From: Panulirus ornatus
Lineage: Eukaryota > Arthropoda > Malacostraca > Decapoda > Palinuridae
Assembly: GCF_036320965.1 (NCBI RefSeq)
Contig: NC_092225.1
Location: 56,352,424-56,416,423, forward strand
Length of the DNA: 64,000 nucleotides
Reading direction: 5' to 3'
Positions 10,363 to 21,512 of this stretch are shown here, in pieces. The notes under the pieces were generated by a model, which made no database searches, was not told the DNA's origin, and saw nothing but the letters and a program-made list of their open reading frames with translations. The translations under genes were made by a program, and so were the position numbers. The stretch's first letter is position 1, and each line of letters begins with the position of its first letter.

Positions 10363-11989
10363 ATATATATATTTGTTGAATGTGTCTGATGACAGAGTGG
10401 CAGATATAGGGTGTTTGGGTCGAGGTGGTGTGCAAAGTGAGAGGGTTAGGGAAAATGATTTGGTAAACAGAGAAGAGGTAGTAAAAGCTTTGCGGAAGAT
10501 GAAAGCCGGCAAGGCAGCAGGTTTGGATGGTATTGCAGTGGAATTTATTAAAAAAGGGGGTGACTGTATTGTTGACTGGTTGGTAAGGTTATTTAATGTA
10601 TGTATGACTCATGGTGAGGTGCCTGAGGATTGGCGGAATGCGTGCATAGTGCCATTGTACAAAGGCAAAGGGGATAAGAGTGAGTGCTCAAATTACAGAG
10701 GTATAAGTTTGTTGAGTATTCCTGGTAAATTATATGGGAGGGTATTGATTGAGAGGGTGAAGGCATGTACAGAGCATCAGATTGGGGAAGAGCAGTGTGG
10801 TTTCAGAAGTGGTAGAGGATGTGTGGATCAGGTGTTTGCTTTGAAGAATGTATGTGAGAAATACTTAGAAAAGCAAATGGATTTGTATGTAGCATTTATG
10901 GATCTGGAGAAGGCATATGATAGAGTTGATAGAGATGCTCTGTGGAAGGTATTAAGAATATATGGTGTGGGAGGCAAGTTGTTAGAAGCAGTGAAAAGCT
11001 TTTATCGAGGATGTAAGGCATGTGTACGTGTAGGAAGAGAGGAAAGTGATTGGTTCTCAGTGAATGTAGGTTTGCGGCAGGGGTGTGTGATGTCTCCATG
11101 GTTGTTTAATTTGTTTATGGATGGGGTTGTTAGGGAGGTAAATGCAAGAGTCTTGGAAAGAGGGGCAAGTATGAAGTCTGTTGGGGATGAGAGAGCTTGG
11201 GAAGTGAGTCAGTTGTTGTTCGCTGATGATACAGCGCTGGTGGCGGATTCATGTGAGAAACTGCAGAAGCTGGTGACGGAGTTTGGTAAAGTGTGTGGAA
11301 GAAGAAAGTTAAGAGAAAATGTGAATAAGAGCAAGGTTATTAGGTACAGTAGGGTTGAGGGTCAAGTCAATTGGGAGGTGAGTTTGAATGGAGAAAAACT
11401 GGAGGAAGTGAAGTGTTTTAGATATCTGGGAGTGGATCTGTCAGCGGATGGAACCATGGAAGCGGAAGTGGATCATAGGGTGGGGGAGGGGGCGAAAATT
11501 TTGGGAGCCTTGAAAAATGTGTGGAAGTCGAGAACATTATCTCGGAAAGCAAAAATGGGTATGTTTGAAGGAATAGTGGTTCCAACAATGTTGTATGGTT
11601 GCGAGGCGTGGGCTATGGATAGAGTTGTGCGCAGGAGGATGGATGTGCTGGAAATGAGATGTTTGAGGACAATGTGTGGTGTGAGGTGGTTTGATCGAGT
11701 AAGTAACGTAAGGGTAAGAGAGATGTGTGGAAATAAAAAGAGCGTGGTTGAGAGAGCAGAAGAGGGTGTTTTGAAATGGTTTGGGCACATGGAGAGAATG
11801 AGTGAGGAAAGATTGACCAAGAGGATATATGTGTCGGAGGTGGAGGGAACGAGGAGAAGAGGGAGACCAAATTGGAGGTGGAAAGATGGAGTGAAAAGGA
11901 TTTTGTGTGATCGGGGCCTGAACATGCAGGAGGGTGAAAGGAGGGCAAGGAATAGAGTGAATTGGAGCGATGTGGTATACCGGGGTTGA
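10334..11989 (+). CDS. reverse transcriptase of RTE-like LINE (551 aa, endonuclease missing)
   Basis: The frame is uninterrupted for 551 codons and encodes an RNA-directed DNA polymerase. Visible RT blocks are the fingers motif NYRGISLLSIPGK (about residues 119-131), motif A with AFMDLEKAYD (catalytic Asp near 190), motif B LRQGCVMSP (from 247), and motif C FADD (296-299) with both catalytic Asp. The thumb follows with FRYLGVDL, and the C-terminus has WFGHMERM and GRPNWRWKDG, typical of RTE-type endonuclease/RT proteins. The endonuclease domain that should precede the RT is absent. The first 13 codons (MANSMKERKIYIY) do not come from the LINE: they come from the 3' end of the upstream ~240-bp element plus an (AT)n run, so this ATG is accidental. 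A full-length RTE ORF is usually near 1,000 residues. The catalytic core looks intact, but expression is not shown. Confidence 0.8.
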   Translation: MANSMKERKIYIYLLNVSDDRVADIGCLGRGGVQSERVRENDLVNREEVVKALRKMKAGKAAGLDGIAVEFIKKGGDCIVDWLVRLFNVCMTHGEVPEDWRNACIVPLYKGKGDKSECSNYRGISLLSIPGKLYGRVLIERVKACTEHQIGEEQCGFRSGRGCVDQVFALKNVCEKYLEKQMDLYVAFMDLEKAYDRVDRDALWKVLRIYGVGGKLLEAVKSFYRGCKACVRVGREESDWFSVNVGLRQGCVMSPWLFNLFMDGVVREVNARVLERGASMKSVGDERAWEVSQLLFADDTALVADSCEKLQKLVTEFGKVCGRRKLRENVNKSKVIRYSRVEGQVNWEVSLNGEKLEEVKCFRYLGVDLSADGTMEAEVDHRVGEGAKILGALKNVWKSRTLSRKAKMGMFEGIVVPTMLYGCEAWAMDRVVRRRMDVLEMRCLRTMCGVRWFDRVSNVRVREMCGNKKSVVERAEEGVLKWFGHMERMSEERLTKRIYVSEVEGTRRRGRPNWRWKDGVKRILCDRGLNMQEGERRARNRVNWSDVVYRG

Positions 11990-12172
11990 CGTGCTGTCAG
12001 TGGATTGAATCAAGGCATGTGAAGCGTCCGGGGTAAACCATGGAAAGCTGTGTAGGTATGTATATTTGCGTGTGTGGACGTGTGTATGTACATGTGTATG
12101 GGGGGGGTTGGGCCATTTCTTTCGTCTGTTTCCTTGCGCTACCTCGCAACCGCGGGAGACAGCGACGAGGTA
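10371..12172 (+). mobile_element. RTE-like non-LTR retrotransposon, 5'-truncated copy 1
   Basis: This is a LINE copy that starts directly after a short (AT)n run and ends in an A-rich/TA tract. It carries the whole reverse transcriptase region and a short 3' tail, but no endonuclease domain, so it is 5'-truncated. The end of the tail carries CTACCTCGC followed by a mutated CTAACGCGGG block and GACAGCGAC. Compared with the copies at 28.9 and 36.1 kb, the tail lacks about 0.25 kb between 'ggaaag' and 'gtaggtatg', the part that holds a stem-loop in those copies. Its last ~790 bp are nearly identical to the copy at 20.3 kb. It converges tail-to-tail with an inverted copy at 12.2 kb. RTE-clade assignment rests on RT motif flavour and the simple-repeat 3' end; CR1/L2-like relatives are not excluded. 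Confidence 0.85.
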
Positions 12173-12174
12173 TA

Positions 12175-12208
<34 letters not shown>

Positions 12209-12209
12209 C
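12173..12209. repeat. (A)n(TA)n tract
   Basis: Joins the 3' ends of LINE copies 1 and 2. Confidence 0.9.
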
Positions 12210-13188
12210 ACTGATCTCCGTTTCCCGTTTTTATGAGTTAGCACCAGGCACAAACGAAGAAAGGCCGCATCCGCTCACATCTATTCTCTAGCCGTCATGT
12301 GTAATGCACCGAAACCACAGCTGCCCATCCACAACTAGGACCGACAGATCTTTCTATGGTTTGCCCCGGACGCTTCACATGCCCTGGTTCAGTCCACTGA
12401 CAGTAAGTCGATCCCAGTATACCACATCGTTCCAATTTACCCGATCCCGTGCAAGCCTTTCACCCTCCTGCATGTTCAGGCCCCGATCGCTCAAATCTTT
12501 AAATCCACATCCTTCCACGTCTAATTTGGTCTTCCCGTTCTCCCTGTTCCCTCCACTTCTGTTAATCATTCTTCACTCATTCTCTCCTGTGTCCAAACAT
12601 TTTCAGCTTATTCTCTTCAGCTCTCTCAACCACACACTTTTTCTGACCACACCTTTCTCTTACCCTTTCGTTACTTACTCGATCAAACCACCTCACACCC
12701 CATACTGCCCTCAAACACTTCATTACGAACACATCCACCCTCCCCTACACAGTCTTATCCATAACCCATGCCTGACGCCCATATGATATTGTTGAGACTA
12801 CTATACCTTCAAACATGCCACTATTTGCCCTCCCAGATGACGTTCTCTCTTTCTACACATTCTTTAGCGCTCCCAGAACCTTTGCCTCCAACCCCAACCC
12901 TATGACACTTCCGGTTCCATAGTTCCATTCGCTGCTATGTCCACTCCCAGATACCTAAAACTCTTCAGTTTCCCTATTTTTCTCCATCTAAACTTACATT
13001 CCAACTAACCTGTCCCACAGCCCTGCTAAACCTTGTTTTTATTCACAGTTCCTTTCAACTCTCTCCTCTCACACACTCTTACAAACTCAGTCACTAACTT
13101 CTGCAGTTTCTCACTCGAGTCCGCCACCTCTGCTGTATCATCAGCGAACAACTGACTCACTTCCCAGGCCCTCTCATCCCCCATATAT
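12210..13188 (-). mobile_element. RTE-like LINE fragment, inverted copy 2
   Basis: On the minus strand this stretch reads from just before motif C (GDERAWEVSQLFADDTA at 13.12-13.19 kb) through the thumb to the C-terminal DRGLNMQEGER block near 12.45 kb, and then a 3' tail. Frameshifts and deletions break it into short frames. Its tail differs from that of copy 1: 'gtgagcggatgcggcc' followed by 'gtgcctggtgctaactc', the same variant as at 44.0 kb, so it belongs to a second tail subfamily. Its 5' break is at a short (TA)n (13185-13199), and its 3' end faces the 3' end of copy 1. Confidence 0.8.
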
Positions 13189-13211
13189 ATATATATACAT
13201 ATATCATACAA

Positions 13212-13502
13212 ACCTCCAACAGGCAGGACCGAACCCGGGACCCTTGTGCAACAGGTGGGAGCGCTACCGCTAGGCTATGATCGCCCCTAATAGGGAAGTG
13301 ACTATTCGAATACCATGTACTCGAATACCCTTCGTCTCACGTTGGTGAGCAACGGGGTCTACACCGGTCATTTCCCATCAGGCTCACACAGCCAGCAGAT
13401 AGCATTTTACCGAACCTAACTGTACAACACGGAGGTATATGAATACGAACAAACTGCACATGAATGCGCACTTTTATAGAATATATACACCTCCAACAGG
13501 CA
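13212..13502. repeat. 14-bp direct repeat flanking a 263-bp segment
   Basis: ACCTCCAACAGGCA occurs at 13212-13225 and again at 13489-13502. The enclosed segment holds the tRNA-like head at one end and unrecognised sequence. The repeat could be a target-site duplication or part of the SINE itself. Confidence 0.5.
13213..13290 (-). mobile_element. tRNA-like SINE head
   Basis: The minus strand reads GGCGATCATAGCCTAGCGG, with TAGCCTAGCGGTAGCGC as an A box, and about 40 nt later GGGTTCGGTCC as a B box, then CTGTTGGAGGT and a short (TA)n. This is a convincing internal pol III promoter pair. It is a different head from the SINE at 62.2 kb. A decayed tRNA gene is possible, but no clean acceptor stem was seen. 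Confidence 0.55.
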
Positions 13503-13582
13503 TGCTCGGGAGGTAACGCTAGGAAAAGACAAAGGCCACATTCGTTCACACTCAGTCTCTAGCTGTCATGCGTAATGCAGGC
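13503..13582 (-). mobile_element. LINE 3'-tail fragment
   Basis: On the minus strand it reads 'gacagctagagactgagtg' followed by 'gaacgaatgtggcctttg' and 'cctagcgttacctc', which matches the middle of the long-type LINE tail up to the left arm of its stem-loop. It then breaks at the 14-bp ACCTCCAACAGGCA repeat. Confidence 0.6.
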
Positions 13583-14787
13583 TACTATGGTCTTTAACAC
13601 GTTGTTAAAGGCCAAAGCTTATTTAACATTCATAAGGCCTCTGTTATTTTTTTCAATTTCTTTCACCCTGTCTTGCTTTATCAGCTCTTATCATGGATGA
13701 GAATGTTTGGGGTTCGATATCACACATGCTGTCGGGTGGGCGTGTAAACTTTTTTTACTTTCAAATATTTCCTTCCTTGTTCCCCAACACGGATCATATG
13801 CCCTTTTACCACCTGTGTATATTTTCATCATCTCCAGTGGAATCTCATTGGCTTTATTACAACCAGTTCCCAAGAAGAGACTAAGAAATGTATTCCAATA
13901 ACAGATATGACACGAGATTTTTCTTTCGATATGGAACTGAATTTTCATTTTGTCTCATGAGAAAGCAGAGAACTCGCCTCATCTTCATTAATGTCAGGGT
14001 TTCTTTGGGGGGCAGAGTCCCGAATCAGGCAGTCTTGAAGGTGATGATGTCACATGCTCAATGATCTTCACTTGAATGACCACTTCATGAGACGTTGTAT
14101 ACATTTTCACGTTATGTGGAACGTCTTCACAGACTCGGAACTTTCCCTTTTAATGGGTCAGAACCTGCTGAGGCGTCTTAGCCACCGAGTGGGTCTTCTT
14201 AACTCGCTGAACGAGTCGAGATCTTTTCGTAATATCTGGTCACGAAGTGGTTCGTCTCGCTGACGTGAGCAAGAGCCTCACACAGGCTACCATCGCCTCA
14301 GCGTGGCCTTCTTCCTCGGGCCAGACTGTCTTCGACCGTTCCTCAACAACTTCATCTGAGCCGCCTTGCTGACTTGGTCCAGAGCTTAACCACCATCTGT
14401 GTACCTCCTCAGCTGGGGTGGGCGACCACCGTGATAATCTGAGTGAGGAACGTTCCTCGGGGCTGTCTTGGTTCTAAACTCAGAGTCATCATCCAGACCA
14501 GAACAGCCTTACCGGAGCCGTCCACCCCCCCAAAACCATCCCACCCCTAAGTCCTCCTTTATCACCGGGGCAACGTCCTCCCAGACACCATTTCCTCACC
14601 TCGAAAATCTTTCTGCCTTTCCACAAAACCCTCACCAGCCGTCTTGCCCCTGCCACTCACCCACCTCTCGCCGGTGAGAAAGAATCTTATTTTGTTTCCC
14701 GGGAAAGACTTAAATTGGGATTAGATTTTCACTGCAAGAATTACGAAGAATGCAGGCTGGAATACACCGTTCTTGTACAGGCTAGTG

Positions 14788-14796
<9 letters not shown>
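13583..14796. other. unique DNA, nothing recognised
   Basis: Short frames only; no element boundaries seen. Confidence 0.55.

Positions 14797-14862
<66 letters not shown>
14797..14862. repeat. (TA)n microsatellite
   Basis: Left flank of SINE-like copy g. Confidence 0.95.
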
Positions 14863-14864
<2 letters not shown>

Positions 14865-15102
14865 TTCCTTTCTTTCATACTATTCGCCACTTCCCGCGTT
14901 AGCAAGGTAGCGTTAAGAACAGAGGACTGGGCCTTTGAGGGAATATCATCACCTGGCCCCTTCTCTGTTCCTTCTTTTGGAAAATTAAAAAAAAAAAACA
15001 AGAGAGGGAGGATTTCCAGCACCCCGCTCCCTCCCCTTTTAGTCGCCTTCTACGACACGCAGGGAATACGTGATAAGTATTCTTTCTCCCCTATTCCCAG
15101 GG

Positions 15103-15104
<2 letters not shown>
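14863..15104 (-). mobile_element. ~240-bp SINE-like element, copy g
   Basis: A full-length copy with (TA)n on both sides. In sense it starts TATCCCTGGGAATA and ends CTTGCTAACGCGGGAAGTGG, so the shared block has a few substitutions. Confidence 0.75.

Positions 15105-15176
<72 letters not shown>
15105..15176. repeat. (TA)n microsatellite
   Basis: Right flank of SINE-like copy g. Confidence 0.95.
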
Positions 15177-15511
15177 CATCTCACACAGCGACGCACTTTG
15201 CCCTAACTCTTCTTCAAGAAGCAAGTATTTCAGATTTTCACTTTCATCTGGGGTAAAAATCACCACCATATTTCCCAAGTTAGTGTGCAATTCGCTTCAG
15301 ATTGCCCCACAAAATTGCGTTACCCGTAATGTGTAAAGGAGGAGTCCTGCGAGTGTGGAGGTGGAGCGAGGGAGGGCTTGTACTGCAGCAAGATGGTAAA
15401 CAGACAAGAGCGTGAACTTCACATCTTTTTTCCCCACGTAAGATGACACATTCCTTCTCCTTCGGTAACTCAGGCGTTCGTCTCTGCTGGCTCCTGTTGC
15501 CGTCGAGGGAG

Positions 15512-15512
<1 letters not shown>
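15177..15512. other. unique DNA, nothing recognised
   Basis: No credible coding or structural feature. Confidence 0.6.

Positions 15513-15591
<79 letters not shown>
15513..15591. repeat. (GA)n microsatellite
   Basis: 79-bp GA run. Confidence 0.95.
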
Positions 15592-15594
<3 letters not shown>

Positions 15595-15739
15595 TTAACT
15601 GTTCCATCTCTACTCCATCTACTTTGATGACGACAGACGGATGTGTGGACCATAACCAAACAACGTAGTCCCAGATCATGAGGGATTCTGCCATGTAGTA
15701 TCTCTTTTCTTCGTCTGTATTTCTACATCAACTTACTTG

Positions 15740-16660
15740 GCCTTTTTTCCTATCCACCGTTTACACTCTTGGCTTCCTATACCATCCCTCTCTCCTCCTG
15801 ACCTCTGCTGTCTTCTATCCTCTCCTTCTTTGCCTCCTCCGCTAATCTCTTGCATCTTCTTAAGTGTCCTCATGGCTCTCTCTCTGTCTCTCTCCAGGCC
15901 TCATTCCCCTTCCTCTAGTCTTGCAGCTTCCTCCCTCCCTCCGTCCTCCCTGCTGGCCCGCCCCACCACTCTCCAGGCCAGGCCAGGCCAGGACCCCGGG
16001 AGTGCTGGGCTGATGGCTCCCACCTGACCAGGAACATGGCACCGACCTTATGTCTTCCTGGTGAGTCCTGCCTCGTGTTCCGCTTTTCTCTCTCTCTCCT
16101 CCAGCCTCTCACTTCTCTCTCGCTCTTCTCCAGCCTCTCTCTCTCTCTCTCCTCGCCCCTACACCCTTCTCCTTTTCTCTCGCCATATTCTTCTCACTTT
16201 CCTCCTTACTTCTCAGTTCCTTACCTCTTCCTCTGTCCTTTTTTATTTCTCTTGCCTTCATCTCTCATTGCTCCATTCTCTTCTGCGTTTTCTCTAATTC
16301 CTTCTTCTGTAACTTTATTATCTTCTCGTATGCCTTTCTCTCGTATTTCTCTGCAAATCTCTGACAGTCCCTCATTCCATGCGCCATTTTCCGCCACTCT
16401 GTTCATTAACTAATTATCGTTCCATTCTTTCTTCTTTCATATTCCCAACATTACTGCCATTCGTCTTTCTCCTTCCCTCCCTCTCTCTTAACATCTTCTC
16501 CTTCCTTCAAGCACCATATCTTCTTTCATTTTCTTTATTCTTCTCTCCTCGTGCAATATCCATATATTTTTCACCTTCACTCATTTTCTTTTTTCTTCTC
16601 TCCTCCTACAATATCCTTTTATTTTTCACTCTATCGTCAAAACTCATCTCTTCTCATCAA
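15740..16660. other. long pyrimidine-biased region
   Basis: The plus strand is dominated by C and T (TCTCTCTCCTCC, TTCTTCTC motifs) for about 0.9 kb without a fixed period. Apparent Ser/Leu-rich frames are composition artefacts. No gene is recognised. Confidence 0.6.
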
Positions 16661-17040
16661 TTTGGGACGAGATGGACTCATCTCTTCATAGCAATTTGAG
16701 ACGAGATGAAAAAACACTAAAAGAATCATTCCTTCGTTCCAACATCATGTCATTGTCAATCCTGGAGACTTGTGCACCACACTGCAGCTGAGATGACACA
16801 GGAGCATGACGGCTAGTGCTGTGGTGTGGCACGATGGTAGACACACGACAGTTATGAGGATACACGTAAATCAATGACTCTCAATAGATAAAAAGACATA
16901 TAATCACATATTCTGAGGCGAAAAAAGAACAACTCCTATTGAAATAACGAGACGGTGTGTCCATTACAGTAAGCATGGAGTCGTATTATTGTCGTGTCGA
17001 CCACTAACACCAGGGTGATGGAGGCATGACGCACAATGGA
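16661..17040. other. unique DNA, nothing recognised
   Basis: Two similar 15-bp blocks (gacgagatggactcat / gacgagatgaaaaaac) near 16668 and 16702 only. Confidence 0.55.
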
Positions 17041-17642
17041 GGCCAGTGACTGAGGGTCATGGGTGGAGAGCCAGTGACTGAGGGTCATGGGTGGGAGAGC
17101 CAGTGACTGAGGGTCATGGGTGGAAGAGCCAGTGACTGAGGGTCATGGGTGGGAGAGCCAGTGACTGAGGGTCATGGGTGGAAGAGCCAGTGACTGAGGG
17201 TCATGGGTGGAAGAGCCAGTGACTGAGGGTCATGGGTGGGAGAGCCAGTGACTGAGGGTCATGGGGGGAGAGCCAGTGACTGAGGGTCATGGGTGGGAGA
17301 GCCAGTGATTGAGGGTCATGGCTTGGAGAGCCAGTGGCTGAGGGTCATGGGTGGAGAGCCAGTGACTGAGGGTCATGGGTGGGAGAGCCAGTGACTGAGG
17401 GTCATGGGTTGGAGAGCCAGTGACTGAGGGTCATGGGTGGAGAGCCAGTGACTGAGGGTCATGGGTGGGAGAGCCAGTAACTGAGGGTCATGGGTGGAGA
17501 GCCAGTGACTGAGGGTCATGGGTGGGAGAGCCAGTGACTGAGGGTCATGGGTTGGAGAGCCAGTGACTGAGGGTCATGGGTGGGAGAGCCAGTGACTGAG
17601 GGTCAAGGGTGGGAGAGCCAATGGCCGCGGGTCACGGGTGGA
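17041..17642. repeat. 28-30-bp minisatellite
   Basis: About 20 units with GAGCCAGTGACTGAGGGTC and ATGGGTGGGA. Length alternates by one or two bases in the G-run (GGTGGA, GGTGGGA, GGTTGGA). Confidence 0.95.
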
Positions 17643-17736
17643 AGAGACCGTAACCTGCAAGAAACCAGGGAGTCACGTTTGTGTAAAGTTGGAAACTACA
17701 ATAACATCTTCACCTTACTTTCCATGGTAATCCGTT

Positions 17737-17738
<2 letters not shown>

Positions 17739-17803
<65 letters not shown>
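17739..17803. repeat. (CT)n microsatellite
   Basis: 65-bp CT run. Confidence 0.95.
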
Positions 17804-17805
<2 letters not shown>

Positions 17806-17881
17806 CTGAGTACTGCCTAAATTGTATGCTTGTGTTTAGTACGGCATGAACGATAAGCCTCATCTTCTTCTATGACCCCTG

Positions 17882-17972
17882 AAGCAAGACGCCGTGGAAC
17901 CGCCTTGGTGTAGCGGTTGGCGTTTCACAGTCAGCCCAGCTGTTCATCCAGCCCTAGGGGTTGGTCAATGAA
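17882..17972 (+). mobile_element. tRNA-derived SINE, head part (split copy)
   Basis: An A-box-like motif TTGGTGTAGCGGTTGGCG is followed by 'cagcccagctgttcatcc' and 'ctaggggttggtcaatg'. The same order is seen in the minus-strand SINE at 62.2-62.5 kb, where a B box is also present. Here the section between the A box and 'gtcagccc' is deleted, which removes the B box. The SINE continues after the inserted LINE tail at 18223. Confidence 0.6.
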
Positions 17973-18222
17973 ATGGGCACCTTATGGGAATGGATGAAGG
18001 CCGCATGTATGAATATGTGCATGTGTATATATGTATAAGTCTGTGTATGTATATGTATGTATACGTTGAAATGTATACGTATGTATATGTGCGTGTGTGG
18101 GCGTGTATGTATATACATGTGTATGTGGGTGGGTTGGGCCATTCTTTCGTCTGTTTCCTTGCGCTACCTCGCTAACGCGGGAGACAGCGACATAGTATAT
18201 AAATAAACAATAAATAAATATA
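17973..18222 (+). mobile_element. LINE 3'-tail nested in a tRNA-headed SINE
   Basis: The segment starts at 'gggaatggatgaaggc', just past the tail stem-loop, and runs through the ATGTATAC-rich stretch to CTACCTCGCTAACGCGGG and an A/T-rich end. SINE sequence lies on both sides: the head ending 'gaaatgggcacc', and the 3' part starting 'gttaatgggatggcc'. In the SINE copy at 62.2 kb these two parts are joined by a (TA)n tract. The LINE tail therefore probably inserted into that tract. Confidence 0.65.
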
Positions 18223-18300
18223 TATCGTTAATGGGATGGCCTGATTTAGGGCATCAGCTGGCCTAAGAATTAAATGCCCAGTGGTCTAATGTAATTTCCC
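18223..18300 (+). mobile_element. tRNA-derived SINE, 3' part (split copy)
   Basis: The segment 'gttaatgggatggcctga' followed by 'gggcatcagctggcc' matches the part that follows the (TA)n in the SINE at 62.2 kb ('gtttaatgggatgacc', 'gggcctcaactgcc'). The end is not sharply defined. Confidence 0.5.
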
Positions 18301-18578
18301 GACTGATCATACATGACTCAACAATTGTACAACCCTATCATTGATACACTTATCACTAGCCTTGTGATCCAGGAGGCTTCGGGGACGCGTTCACATCGAC
18401 TCAAAAACATATTCGAGTGATGAAAGGGAACGAACAATTTCCCTTAACAAAATGATTCCCTTAAAAAGTATATGACATTGATGTACAGCTGAAAAAAAAA
18501 AATAATTTGTGAAGCAAAGCTCTCTCATTCTTGGTGCTGTCATTCCGGCTGGCCTGTGGTCATCATTCACACTGTGCT

Positions 18579-18621
<43 letters not shown>

Positions 18622-19335
18622 GGGTGACGTACACTGGGTGCGATCTGGTGGAGCGAGTCTCAGACGTAAACAGTAGCTTGCGTCGGGTCGGTAAATATCA
18701 GGAGTTTGCTGCGGTGTTCCGCCAGTAGCGTAAAAGGTCATTACGATGTCTCTTGTCTTTCTTCTTTCGCCCTGGGTTCGTTATGCCATGCCACCCGGAA
18801 CTTTCACAGTCATCAAATGTGGCTGAAAAACATTTTCGACTGCGGTGCAACCCGAATAGATATCATTCTCCTTTTTCTCCTCTCTGTGTTGATTATGGAG
18901 ATGCTATAACACCAAGACAGTCTCTACAAAATATATCAAGACAGTCGATTTTCGTCGTGAAATGATATATTCCGAGTCCCTTGATTTTAATGAGAGTTTG
19001 CCTGCCCTCCAGCGAGCAGTGCTGTTGACGTCCTAAATCCAGCCCAAAACCTGGAAAATATCTCAAAGGTCAAGTCACCGCAGTTACTGAAGCACAAAGT
19101 ACCGTTAGAGGAAGTCCAGGGGAGGCCATCAAAGTTGGTAACACAATCAGAAAGGGCACAGTGATAGGGATAGGCTTAGAAGCCTTACGTTTGTCCAACA
19201 TGGATGAGAGAAGAGTGGGGGGTTGACATGATCACAATCGTTACGGTTTGGAACGAGCTCGGTGACGTGACACATTCGGGATCGACACAGAAATTCAGAC
19301 GGAAGTGGTCGCAGGAAACTTTGCAAAGTGACCGA

Positions 19336-19338
<3 letters not shown>
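18301..19338. other. unique DNA plus a GT run, nothing recognised
   Basis: No credible gene. Confidence 0.55.
18581..18621. repeat. (GT)n microsatellite
   Basis: 41-bp GT run. Confidence 0.95.

Positions 19339-19388
<50 letters not shown>
19339..19388. repeat. (GA)n microsatellite
   Basis: 50-bp GA run. Confidence 0.95.
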
Positions 19389-19389
<1 letters not shown>

Positions 19390-19985
19390 CACCATCCCGC
19401 ACTGTTACAGCGACCAACAAGATCCCGCACTGGATACGAGAGACCATATCACATTCGGGGCGCTGGTCGCGGATGCACCACTGGTCCCCGGCAAGTGTCT
19501 GTCTCAAGACACTGGTCTGTACAGTAAGCTCGCTTCCCTTCATCATGACGGCACAAGCACACGGGTTGGCTGAACACGACTCCGTAACACTCAGGATCGC
19601 CTGAGGTGAACGTCATAGCGCTCTATTTCACCACAGCCTCACTACAAGAAGAAAAAAATCTGAAGGGAAAAAAAATGATACATTGGCTGTAGATCATGGT
19701 GATGTAGTGTACCGGCCGACCACATTGGGCGCTTTTGGAAGGCTTCCGAAACCATGTAGTCACCAAGGGTTACGTCAAGCAGTATTGTAGGTAAAGCTTA
19801 GTGGTAGCAGATGGCACCTGCTGCTCCTCCGGCCTGCTGATATGTGGGTATTTGAGACGACTGTGAACTGGGTTATGAGTACTGGGACTCCCTCCCTCTC
19901 ACCTGTAGCTGCTGGCAGGACGAGGAAGGCATTGTTTGGTCATGAGCAGATAAAGACTTTAGTGGACGTGTGTGCGTGTGTGTCG

Positions 19986-20029
<44 letters not shown>

Positions 20030-20280
20030 CATTCTTTCTACCTTCGGTCAAATCATGCATTCCACCAACTGTCATATCAAGCTTTCCACCACCTGTGCAT
20101 TCAAGTTTCCACCTTCTCTTAACCCCCTTTTCCCACCTTGTATTCCTGAAACTATCTCATCTCTCCTTCCTCTTGTTAACCAGTTCACCTCTGCCCTCTT
20201 CCCTCCTTCTTATATCCCCCTCCCCCATCTCCGTGCATCAGTAACATATTACTTGTATTCTCTTCTCCTTCAAACAGTCC
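19389..20280. other. unique DNA plus a GT run, nothing recognised
   Basis: No credible gene. Confidence 0.55.
19970..20028. repeat. (GT)n microsatellite
   Basis: GT run with interruptions at the left. Confidence 0.95.
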
Positions 20281-20281
20281 C

Positions 20282-20335
<54 letters not shown>
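20281..20335. repeat. (TA)n microsatellite
   Basis: Directly precedes the truncated 5' end of LINE copy 3. Confidence 0.95.
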
Positions 20336-21245
<910 letters not shown>

Positions 21246-21512
21246 TAGACCAATATGCCTTCCTTATTCCCTCACCAGTAAAGTCTCTTCGTCTTCGTCG
21301 CCCCATCATCAAAAGTTTCTCCTCCCTCTTGCCGCAGTAATAAGAATAATTAAAACGTAAAGTTCAATCTGTTCGATGAGTCATAAAGCCAGGGATAATT
21401 GGTGCTATGGCGCAGAACAATTTCACAGGCAATTATCATCCGAGGTGTGGCCATCGTTATGCAGATGTAACGGTCAGGCTCACAACCTGACTGGTGGAGT
21501 TGTTTCTAAATG

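Noticed and set aside
11473..12253. Long minus-strand frames opposite the RT (150-238 codons)
   Set aside because: Antisense shadows of the LINE RT frame; the same shadows appear opposite other copies.
15737..16699. Ser/Leu-rich proteins
   Set aside because: Composition artefact of the pyrimidine-rich strand.
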